Below, one piece after another: positions 1-6,216 of a stretch of 9,820 nt of DNA. Both the position numbers and the translations under genes were made by a program. The stretch's first letter is position 1. Each line of letters opens with the position of its first letter. The notes below the pieces were generated by a model. That model was not told the origin of the DNA. It was given only the letters and a program-made list of their open reading frames with translations, and did not search any database. Location of the stretch: contig JAEXPG010000370.1 of NCBI GenBank assembly GCA_023447015.1, forward strand, positions 1 to 9,820. The letters run 5' to 3'. The stretch comes from Verrucomicrobiota bacterium (GTDB lineage Bacteria > Verrucomicrobiota > Verrucomicrobiia > Opitutales > Opitutaceae).

Positions 1-89
1 GGCCTGGTTCCCGAGCATACCCAGGACAGGGATGGAGCGCGGCGAGAAGCACTCGCCCCAAAGATCCGAACACCAACCACGGGCGGGCT

Positions 90-110
90 CGCGGCAAAGG
101 CGCGGCCGCG
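90..110 (-). other. Hairpin directly after the LacI-family stop codon
   Basis: CGCGGC and GCCGCG form a perfect 6-bp inverted repeat around a 9-base loop, directly next to the stop codon. On the minus strand no run of T follows, so it is not a classical intrinsic terminator. A second 6-bp hairpin (GGCGAG / CTCGCC) lies at 41-57, again without a T run. Either could be chance in such GC-rich DNA. Nothing else is visible between 1 and 110. Confidence 0.25.
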
Positions 111-1223
111 TCAAGCCGCTCCGAGCAGTTGGCCGGACGCCAGGGACGAACCATGGGGCTCACGCACCGGCAGCGTCGGACCATCCTGCCAGGCGCCCTC
201 GACCAGGCTGGCGATCATGTATTCTGGTACTCCGTATCGGTTCTGGTGCATCTGCCGCACCAGCAGGTCGACCGCCAGCGCCCCGACACGCTCGCAGTTG
301 TGGCGCACACCCGCCATCTCCGAGTCGGGGTCGAGGTCGATCTCGGCCAGGGCGATGTCGCCCGGCACCGACAAGCCAAGCTGTTCCAGCTGCGGCTGCA
401 CAAGCTGCGCCTTGGCCAGGAGAACCTCGGGGCGATGCAGCTTGAGCCACTCCGCAAACGGCTTCGCCGCCACGATCGGGCTGCACGGCGCCTCGACGGA
501 GGCCCCGACCAGATCGCCGTAGGTATGAAGGACCGGGATCCGCTCCTCGGGCTCGAGGCGCTGCTGCTCCGCGAGGAAGCCAGCGGACCAGGCGAGATTG
601 GTGCACTCGTCGAGCCAGCGCGGCAGCACCATGCCGATCCGCCGATAGCCGGCGGCCCGGATCCGCTGCACCGCCAGTTGCATGATCGACCGGCAGTCGT
701 TGGTCACGTGGTGCAGTTGCGGCGCGTGCGGCAGGCACCCGATCTTCACCGCGCTGAGTTTCCGCCAGTCGAGCGCCAGCGGCCGGTCGTTCTCCGGGAG
801 GTGTGACGAGACGATCACCCCGGTGATGCCGCGCGCGACGAGAATGTCGCTGATCCGCTGCTGGCTCAGGCCGGGCTCGCCCAGCCAGAAGTGTTCGAGC
901 TTGTAGCCGGACGCCTCCGCTTCCGCGACCGCACCGGCGAAGAACCGCTCGTGGGCCCGGAGTTTCCGCCACCCCCATTCCGAATCCCAATGGGTCAGGT
1001 ACGCGAGCGGCGGGGTCTCCCGGCGCGCCAGTTTCGCATGGCGGTAGGCCGTGAGCGCATTGAGCGCGGGATCCGGCCGGTAGCCCATCTCGTCGGCGAT
1101 GGTCCGGATCCGCTCACGGGTCGACGGCGGGATGCTGGGATGGTTGCGGAGGGCGAGCGATACCGTGGTGGGGTGGACACCCGCGCGGCGAGCCACGTGG
1201 GTCATGGTGATGCGGTCCTTCAT
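111..1223 (-). CDS. LacI-family transcriptional regulator
   Basis: This 370-residue protein should bind an operator as a dimer in the cytoplasm and respond to a sugar or sugar-derived ligand. Residues 7-50 form a LacI-type helix-turn-helix: THVARRAGVHPTTVSLALRN, then a wing-like stretch ending in EMGYRP. Residues from about 70 onward match the periplasmic-binding-protein-like effector domain, with blocks such as ARGITGVIVS, HVTNDCRSIMQ, AAGYRRIGMVLP, VPGDIALAEIDLD and, near the end, CERVGALAVDLLV and SLVEGAWQDG. The start at 1223 is chosen because AAGGA lies 7 bases upstream and the helix-turn-helix begins at once. The frame stays open upstream to a GTG at 1460, but that part is an esterase relic plus spacer. 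The segment after GYRP (DPALNALTAYRHAK) lacks the canonical ARxL hinge. An own promoter is likely, because a strong terminator separates the gene from the upstream receptor gene. The family is clear; the ligand and targets are inferred only from the neighbouring receptors. Confidence 0.93.
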   Translation of the reverse strand: MKDRITMTHVARRAGVHPTTVSLALRNHPSIPPSTRERIRTIADEMGYRPDPALNALTAYRHAKLARRETPPLAYLTHWDSEWGWRKLRAHERFFAGAVAEAEASGYKLEHFWLGEPGLSQQRISDILVARGITGVIVSSHLPENDRPLALDWRKLSAVKIGCLPHAPQLHHVTNDCRSIMQLAVQRIRAAGYRRIGMVLPRWLDECTNLAWSAGFLAEQQRLEPEERIPVLHTYGDLVGASVEAPCSPIVAAKPFAEWLKLHRPEVLLAKAQLVQPQLEQLGLSVPGDIALAEIDLDPDSEMAGVRHNCERVGALAVDLLVRQMHQNRYGVPEYMIASLVEGAWQDGPTLPVREPHGSSLASGQLLGAA

Positions 1224-1395
1224 GGTGGTTTCCTTGGTTCGCATAGACGCCGCCCCACCCCGGGAGTTTCGCCAGCCACCGCCCGCGATCAGGCGAAACG
1301 GCACCAACGCGGGACCATCGACCATTTCCCAGTGACGAAACCCGTTTCCGTGGGGCAACGCAGAGCGCGGCGGCGCCGCCCATTCGGAGGAGTAA
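1224..1395 (-). promoter_or_regulatory. Upstream region of the LacI-family gene with CGAAAC half-sites
   Basis: This stretch should hold the regulator's promoter, but I see no confident -35/-10 pair. It holds an 8-bp perfect inverted repeat, GTTTCGCC at 1266-1273 and GGCGAAAC at 1292-1299. About 40 bases further upstream is the short palindrome-like GAAACCCGTTTC at 1337-1348. Repeated GTTTC/GAAAC half-sites ahead of a LacI-type gene would suit an autoregulatory operator, but this is inference. The reading frame through it is open and continuous with the regulator, yet its translation resembles nothing I recognise. Confidence 0.35.
1231..1235 (-). promoter_or_regulatory. Ribosome binding site of the LacI-family gene
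   Basis: AAGGA on the minus strand lies 7 bases before the ATG at 1223. It decides the start against the in-frame ATG at 1244 and the GTG at 1460, neither of which belongs to the LacI domain. Confidence 0.75.
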
Positions 1396-1696
1396 CGGCC
1401 GAGACCGTCCGCCTCGCCCACCCGGCGATAGCCTTCGTCGTCCGGATGGAGGAAATCCACGCTGTCGGCGACTGCGGATCGCGCAAAGCAGCGTCGGAAT
1501 CCACCACCGCATCAGAAGCACCGCCCTCGAGGATCCACCGGATGACTGCCAGTCGGTCCTCCTCGTTCCCCGGCTTGTCGTAGAACGAGCCGCCAAAAGG
1601 AAGAAGCGTGGCACCGTAGACCCGGATGCCGTGGATATGAGCTCGCCGGATCATCTGCTCGCAGGTGGCGATGATCTCCGCAGCAACCGGCTTCCG
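1396..1696 (-). pseudogene. SGNH/GDSL-type esterase C-terminal remnant, frameshifted
   Basis: The minus strand reads PVAAEIIATCEQMIRRAH, then GIRVYGATLLPFGGSFY, then EEDRLAVIRWI and DAALRDPQSP. These are typical blocks of the C-terminal half of secreted SGNH/GDSL hydrolases, which remove acetyl groups from plant or microbial polysaccharides. Near 1466 the match jumps to another frame and continues as DSVDFLHPDDEGYRRVGEAD. That block carries the family's catalytic Asp-x-x-His (DFLH). The usual 7 to 8 residues between the two parts are missing, so a small deletion probably caused the frameshift. The N-terminal half with the nucleophile serine motif is absent: the sequence upstream is a spacer, then the receptor's terminator. 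No start codon with a ribosome site is seen. I infer a non-functional relic. A sequencing error could explain the frameshift but not the missing N-terminus. Confidence 0.75.
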
Positions 1697-1747
1697 CTCG
1701 GGCCACAGGCTCCGAACCGTAGCCCGTGGATTTCGCTGCCCGGAGAC

Positions 1748-1783
1748 AAAAAAAGATCCGGAGCCGCTGGGCTCCGGATCTTT
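1748..1783 (-). terminator. Intrinsic terminator of the complete receptor gene
   Basis: A perfect 14-bp stem (1752-1765 with 1770-1783) closes a 4-base loop. On the minus strand the stem ends in a run of seven T (1748-1754). It starts about 70 bases after the receptor stop codon. The plus-strand side has no comparable T run, so it should act mainly on leftward transcription. It separates the receptor from the esterase relic and the LacI-family gene. Confidence 0.93.
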
Positions 1784-1852
1784 GAAACTTCAGACCGACG
1801 GCGATCGCCGAACTGTGGCAATCGCCGCCACGGTCAACTCACTCGCACACGA

Positions 1853-4800
1853 TCAGAAGCTGAACGTGTTGGTGAGGCTCCACTCCTGGCTGGGCTTGAT
1901 GCGGTACGCGGCGGGCGTGACACCATCAGGCTGAACCGTGATCGGGATGATCCCGTCGCCGTCGCCCACATTGCGGACGTTCAGCTGGATCTTCCAGTCG
2001 ATCTTGGAGGTGATCTTGTGGGAATAGCCGATCCACAGGTCGATGGCGTCTTCCGACGGGCCGTAGAAGGGCTTCGTCAGGTCGTAGGTGCCGTAGTTGC
2101 TGGCGGTGCCATAGATCATCGGGTAGCCGATGACGTTCTTGCTCTGCCAGCGATAGCCACCACCGACGAAGGCGTCCTTCAGCATGCCGGAGAGGAACGT
2201 GTAGTTCGCCACCAGATTGAAACGCCACTTGCGGAGTTCGGCCACAGCCGCGCCATCCTGGACCTTGGCGAGCGCGTACTGACCACGCCACTGGGCATAG
2301 GTCGCGCGCAGCTCGTTGTTGGGGACATACGCGCCGTTGTACTGGCGCATGTTGCCGGCCGCACCGAGCATCTGCGCGTCCATGTAGGCGATCGTCGCAT
2401 CGAGATCCGCCGAACCGACATTGCTGCGGACGGCGGTGGTCTTGGCGGCGTTGAAGCTGAGGCGCAGGCTCTGGGTCGGGTTCGCGGTGAACTCGAACTC
2501 ATAGCCCGAGGACTCGTTGTCGGACGTCAGCGCGAGGCCGGCGGGGGCGATACGCTGGTAGGACTTCACCGAATTGACATCCGGCGTGTACTGCGGCGCG
2601 TAGACGATGCGGCCGAGCGAATCGAGACCGACGGCCGTCGCCTCGAGGTTCGCACGGGTCGTGAGGGCCGAGAGGGTCGTCGGCGTGTACTGCCACGCGG
2701 TGAAGAAGCCCTTGTCGGTCAAGAACCGCTGGATGTCGTTCCACGCAGTGATGGACTCGTCGCGGCGCTGGGCGGCCTCGGCGAGCGTCTCCAGCGTCGT
2801 GTTCGCCGGCTGCGGGGTCGACGACGGATTGGTCTCGTTGTAGTCGGCGACGATCATGCCGGTGGTGTTGTCGCGATAGCCCTGGTACCACTGGAAGCGC
2901 TTGCCGTGCTCAACGGTCGGGACCTCCTTGTCGGTGTCCGGAGTGAGCGTATAGCCGTTCAGGCGGTACAGCAGGACATTGCGGAACTTCAGACCCTGCG
3001 TGATCGCGTTGGCGAGGCCGTCGAGACCGACGTCCATGCTGACGTTCTTGCCGGAGGTCTCATACTTCTGGAGGCGGACCGAGTACTTGCCGTCCTTGGT
3101 GGAGAGCATGACACCGTACTCCTTGGTCTCGCCGGACGGGTTTCCGATGGGGTTGCCGTAGAAGTCGCTGCGGGCGTTGGTCACCTGGAAGTTCTTCGAC
3201 TTGTTGTAGGACAAGCTGACGTTGATCGGCAGCGGATCCTTCGCGAGGAACTTGTTCAAGTGGACAACGATGCCGCCGGCCGTCGAGTGCGACTTGAAGA
3301 TCTGGCCGACCCCGTACGTCTCCGGCAGGTGATACTCGCTCGGATCGGTGTTCAGGATGCTGCGATTGCTGGTGACCTGCTTGGCATCCGCGGTCGTGCC
3401 GGACAAGGTTTTGACCTCGTCGAAGCGCCAGCCGAGGGTCGGGACGATCGCATCCCGCCACAGGTAACCCTGCCAGGTGCCGGCATAGGACTTCACCTTG
3501 CGCTGCGCCAAGGAGGCGCTGGTGAGCAGGTTCTTGTTCTTGCCGTCGTCGAAGCTCTCGACGGTGTTGACGAACTCCCTGTTCCAGCCGACGTAGTTTT
3601 CCGGATTCGAGGCTTGGGTGAGCGGCGTCGCGTTGTTGATCAACCGCGTCAAGCTGTCCGGAACCGTCCACGGCGCGCCAAAGGCAACCGAAGAGTCCGC
3701 ATTCCAGGTCGAGTTGAAGTGATAGACGTTGCCCGACTGGATGGTCGCGTCTCCGGCAATACCCGGGAGATCGAGATCCGAGGGATTGGCACTGCTGCCG
3801 GTGGCGGCGGAGCCGAGATAGATGACAGCGACCGGCGGACGCTCCTTGATGCTCACGCCGCTGCCGTCGTTCTTGTTCCAGTAGCCGTTCCAAGCCTTGC
3901 TGTTGGCGTACATCTGCCAGCCACGGTTTTCGGTGTCGAAGGTGTCCGTGCTGTAGACGCCGTTGAAACGATGCCGGCCGATCAGCTTCGTCCAGAAGCT
4001 GTCCTTGCCGAAGACATCCGACGCACGGAACTCGCCGAAGAGCGAGGCGCGGAACGCCGCGCGATTGCTCTCGTACGAGGTGCCGCCGCCGGGCCCGCCC
4101 TGGACGTAGGCGCGCCCGAAGTTCGGATTGGTGGCCGCCTGGGACTCGTCGACGTCGGGCCGGTCCTGGAAGTTCCGCAGGACATCGACCGAGATGGCCG
4201 GATTGCCGATGACGCTGAGGAGGGATTCACCGCCTTGTTTGTAGGACTGCTGGTCGAAGGTCACCTGGAAGCCGAGGCGATCATCCCACGCAGTCTGGGT
4301 GAAGTCGAAGTTCGCCGCGTGCCAGTTGGAGAACTCCTTCTTGGAGTCGCCGTCGATCAACTGGCTGTAGAAGTCGAAGATCGAGGCGTCGGTGAGCGAA
4401 ACGTCACGGTATTGACCGTCCTGGTAACCGGGAAGCTTCGCCTGGTTGGCGTAGCTCGAGTAGCTCCGGATTCCCGGGAAGACGTCGCCGTACCGCTGGC
4501 CGACGAGGGAGTCGGACATGCCGCCGACCGCGCCGGTGGCCGTACGACGGCCGCGATTCACAAAGCCGCCGTAGATCTGGTAGGTCTGGTTGGTGGCGCC
4601 ATCGATGAACCAGAGCGGCTGCTGCTGGTTGGCCGCGATCTGCCCGATCCACGGATTGGTCGAGGGCGTCACATCGGCGGGATAATTGACCGCCACCTTG
4701 CCGAGGCCGCTATCGGCCGTGTAGGTGCCGTTGGCGTTCTGCTTCACCGGGGTGAACCACGGCGTGATCTGGTCGTACGGCGTGAGGGTGCGGGGCCGGT

Positions 4801-5650
4801 TGGCCTCGATCGAGCCAGCCTCATACTTGACCTTGAAGCTGGTGGTGAAGCCCTTGGCCTTGATCAGCTTCGGGTCGAAACGCATCGCGACGAAGACGCG
4901 GTTGTCATCCTCGTAAGCCGGGTCCTGCGCGAACTTCTTGCGGTCCGCCAAGCCGGACACCCGGAACGAGATCAGGTCGTCGACCACCACCTGGTTGTAG
5001 TCGAGGCTGCCGCGCAGGCTGCCATAGGAGCCATAGCGCATCTCCACCTGACCCTTGGTCTTGTAGCCGGCGTTGTTCACCGACGCATTGATGATACCGG
5101 CCGGGCTGCCCAGGCCGAACATGATCGCATTCGGTCCGCGCTGGATATCGACGCGCTCCACGTTGTAGGAGTCCCACGGGATGTCCGTGGTGAAGAAGTC
5201 GCGCGTGTTGTCGGCCGCGGCCAAGCCACGGATACGCTGGTTGGCGCCGCCGCTGCGGAGGGTGTTGGTCTCGTTGAGGACCTGCCCATTGCCCAAGCCG
5301 GTGTAGGTGCCGAGGGTACCGGAGACTTCCGTGTTGGTCGTATACTGGTGCAAGCTCGCGTTGTTGGTAGCGCCAACGTCCTGGAGGAACTCTTTGGTCA
5401 TTACCGAAATCGAGGAGCCGACATCCTTCAGCTGCGTGCGGATGCGCGTTCCGGCGAGGGTTTCCGTCGCGGTGTAGCCGCGGTCCGCGCTGGACGTCAC
5501 TTCAAACGGGGTGAGCACAACCACCTCGTCGGTGCTGCCGGCCGGTGACGCAGCGGCAGCGGAGGGTTCGGGAGCGGTTTGTGCAGCGAGCGGCCATGCA
5601 CTCGCGAGGGCGAGCGTGGCGAGCATAGTCTTTCGATTGGTCGGTTGCAT
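1853..5650 (-). CDS. TonB-dependent outer-membrane receptor
   Basis: This 1,265-residue protein is a TonB-dependent receptor: a 22-strand-type outer-membrane barrel closed by a plug, importing a nutrient with energy from TonB-ExbB-ExbD. Residues 1-24 form a signal peptide (basic NRK, hydrophobic MLATLALASAWPLA, likely cleavage after AAQ). Residues 41-51 (DEVVVLTPFEV) look like the TonB box. The plug covers about 55-190, with GYTATETLAGTRI, RGLAAADNTRDFF, VERVDIQRGPNAIMFGLGSP and AGIINA. The barrel fills the rest, with KIDWKIQLNVRN near the end and the C-terminal residues TNTFSF closing on the Phe that barrel assembly needs. The length is well above that of siderophore receptors (700-800) and fits large polymer-import receptors. 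The start at 5650 is chosen over the upstream in-frame ATG at 5719 because it gives a clean signal peptide and has AGGAGG upstream. No SusD-like gene is adjacent. It is a diverged paralogue of the receptor to its right. The substrate is unknown, probably a carbohydrate. Confidence 0.95.
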   Translation of the reverse strand: MQPTNRKTMLATLALASAWPLAAQTAPEPSAAAASPAGSTDEVVVLTPFEVTSSADRGYTATETLAGTRIRTQLKDVGSSISVMTKEFLQDVGATNNASLHQYTTNTEVSGTLGTYTGLGNGQVLNETNTLRSGGANQRIRGLAAADNTRDFFTTDIPWDSYNVERVDIQRGPNAIMFGLGSPAGIINASVNNAGYKTKGQVEMRYGSYGSLRGSLDYNQVVVDDLISFRVSGLADRKKFAQDPAYEDDNRVFVAMRFDPKLIKAKGFTTSFKVKYEAGSIEANRPRTLTPYDQITPWFTPVKQNANGTYTADSGLGKVAVNYPADVTPSTNPWIGQIAANQQQPLWFIDGATNQTYQIYGGFVNRGRRTATGAVGGMSDSLVGQRYGDVFPGIRSYSSYANQAKLPGYQDGQYRDVSLTDASIFDFYSQLIDGDSKKEFSNWHAANFDFTQTAWDDRLGFQVTFDQQSYKQGGESLLSVIGNPAISVDVLRNFQDRPDVDESQAATNPNFGRAYVQGGPGGGTSYESNRAAFRASLFGEFRASDVFGKDSFWTKLIGRHRFNGVYSTDTFDTENRGWQMYANSKAWNGYWNKNDGSGVSIKERPPVAVIYLGSAATGSSANPSDLDLPGIAGDATIQSGNVYHFNSTWNADSSVAFGAPWTVPDSLTRLINNATPLTQASNPENYVGWNREFVNTVESFDDGKNKNLLTSASLAQRKVKSYAGTWQGYLWRDAIVPTLGWRFDEVKTLSGTTADAKQVTSNRSILNTDPSEYHLPETYGVGQIFKSHSTAGGIVVHLNKFLAKDPLPINVSLSYNKSKNFQVTNARSDFYGNPIGNPSGETKEYGVMLSTKDGKYSVRLQKYETSGKNVSMDVGLDGLANAITQGLKFRNVLLYRLNGYTLTPDTDKEVPTVEHGKRFQWYQGYRDNTTGMIVADYNETNPSSTPQPANTTLETLAEAAQRRDESITAWNDIQRFLTDKGFFTAWQYTPTTLSALTTRANLEATAVGLDSLGRIVYAPQYTPDVNSVKSYQRIAPAGLALTSDNESSGYEFEFTANPTQSLRLSFNAAKTTAVRSNVGSADLDATIAYMDAQMLGAAGNMRQYNGAYVPNNELRATYAQWRGQYALAKVQDGAAVAELRKWRFNLVANYTFLSGMLKDAFVGGGYRWQSKNVIGYPMIYGTASNYGTYDLTKPFYGPSEDAIDLWIGYSHKITSKIDWKIQLNVRNVGDGDGIIPITVQPDGVTPAAYRIKPSQEWSLTNTFSF

Positions 5651-5662
5651 CGTTGGGGCTGG

Positions 5663-5668
5663 CCTCCT
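5663..5668 (-). promoter_or_regulatory. Ribosome binding site of the complete receptor
   Basis: AGGAGG on the minus strand is a full Shine-Dalgarno core, but it sits 12 bases before the ATG at 5650, longer than the usual 5 to 9. No better start lies between them, and the signal peptide supports 5650. Confidence 0.6.
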
Positions 5669-5760
5669 GTCGCGCACCCGACTTCCAGCAGTGGAAGCGG
5701 AGGCGGCGCAGCGAGGCATTCGGGGGTTATGGAGCTGTAGCTATGGTTGACTGCAGTTGC

Positions 5761-5801
5761 GTGTGGGGGATGCGAACGCAGGCTTCGCAGCTGCCCCACA
5801 C
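5761..5801. repeat. Nested inverted repeat upstream of the receptor
   Basis: An outer perfect 8-bp pair, GTGTGGGG (5761-5768) and CCCCACAC (5794-5801), encloses an inner perfect 6-bp pair, TGCGAA (5771-5776) and TTCGCA (5784-5789), around a 7-base loop. The internal loop has 2 bases on one side and 4 on the other. It lies about 110 to 150 bases before the receptor start. There is no T run on either side, so it is not an intrinsic terminator. It could be a protein-binding site or a stem-loop in the 5' leader. Confidence 0.7.
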
Positions 5802-5849
5802 CGGGCAAAATCGCTACAACTCATTCCGTGGAGTAGCGCCCCACAAATC

Positions 5850-5863
5850 GGTCATCGTTGACC
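5850..5863. promoter_or_regulatory. Operator-like palindrome GGTCATCGTTGACC
   Basis: The 14-mer has perfect 5-bp arms and a centre of TCGT, giving a near-symmetric site around a central CG, the usual layout of LacI-family operators. It lies about 200 bases upstream of the receptor start. The LacI-type regulator encoded at 111-1223 is the obvious candidate protein, but no copy of the same site is seen upstream of the regulator gene, so the link is weak. Confidence 0.3.
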
Positions 5864-6010
5864 AACCGCACCTCCACCGCCCTCCCAGGCGGACTTTGGT
5901 CCGCTCAGACCCGTTCGCCGACGACGGCGAGCGAGCCCCGTGCAATCACCCGGACGGCATCGTCCCCAGCAGAGAGGAAGAGACCACGCCCCCCCGCGCC
6001 AGAGCCAAGC

Positions 6011-6118
6011 GCTCCGGTGTGCCCATGGACCGGTGACACCTTGACCCTGCATTGGTTCCATCAGGCAGTGCACACCGCGCTCGGGCAACGGAGCCCGACA
6101 ACCCGAACACACCGGAGC
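6011..6118 (-). other. Candidate structured RNA element closed by an 11-bp stem
   Basis: GCTCCGGTGTG at 6011-6021 is the exact reverse complement of 6108-6118. The 86 bases between hold a second hairpin (TCGGGC / GCCCGA, 6081-6098), the self-complementary GGTGTCACC (minus strand, 6032-6040) and a TGGAACC / GGTCCA pairing with one bulge. On the minus strand this would form a multi-branched element starting just after the terminator of the right-hand receptor. I compared it by eye with cobalamin, TPP, fluoride, SAH, 6S and SRP RNA signatures and found no convincing match. It may also be incidental. Confidence 0.35.
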
Positions 6119-6150
6119 CGCAATTCCCGTCCCGGCAGTACAGGGGCCTG

Positions 6151-6190
6151 GCGACAAACAGAACGCCCTCGGCCGCGGCCGGGGGCGTTC
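6151..6190 (-). terminator. Probable intrinsic terminator of the right-hand receptor
   Basis: On the minus strand a 14-position stem (6190-6177 with 6174-6161) has one C-A mismatch and a 2-base turn, starting 26 bases after the stop codon. It ends in GTTCTGTTTGT, a moderately T-rich tail rather than a clean run. The position and strength suit a terminator; the weak tail leaves room for read-through into the left receptor. Confidence 0.7.
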
Positions 6191-6216
6191 GAACTGCACC
6201 TTGGCGCAAACTCAGA

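Larger units (their letters stand above)
5651..6216 (-). other. Receptor leader / intergenic region rich in inverted repeats
   Basis: This 566-base gap between the two receptor genes has short open frames on both strands, but none shows a domain, a good start or plausible composition. It should carry the promoter of the left receptor; I see no confident -35/-10 pair. Seven inverted repeats fall in it: the far-spaced 11-bp pair at 6011-6118, TCGGGC/GCCCGA at 6081-6098, TCGCCG/CGGCGA at 5915-5930, GCGGAC/GTCCGC at 5889-5904, GGTCA/TGACC at 5850-5863, CGCTAC/GTAGCG at 5812-5838 and the nested repeat at 5761-5801. Single 6-bp hairpins are expected by chance in GC-rich DNA; the 11-bp and the nested ones are less so. 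It may be a structured mRNA leader, operators, or both. Confidence 0.5.

Noticed and set aside
160..990. A 276-codon frame on the minus strand within the LacI-family gene
   Set aside because: It is another frame of the regulator, with an arginine- and alanine-rich, low-information translation; the regulator frame carries all the family motifs.
891..1583. A 230-codon plus-strand frame across the regulator start and esterase relic
   Set aside because: It is antisense to recognisable coding sequence, has no family motif and no supported start.
1631..5548. A 1,305-codon open frame on the plus strand, antisense to the complete receptor
   Set aside because: It is the codon-position mirror of the receptor gene in GC-rich DNA. 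Its translation is a monotonous mix of V, R, G, A and D with no domain, no ribosome site and no signal peptide, while the opposite strand encodes an unmistakable receptor.
5651..5719. An earlier in-frame start for the complete receptor at 5719
   Set aside because: It would put 23 arginine-rich residues before the signal peptide, and AGGAGG lies within that stretch, pointing to the start at 5650.
6011..6118. A known riboswitch or 6S-like RNA
   Set aside because: Short resemblances such as CTGATGG or GGGTCAAGG were seen, but the ordered conserved blocks of the fluoride, TPP, cobalamin, SAH or 6S families are not present together.
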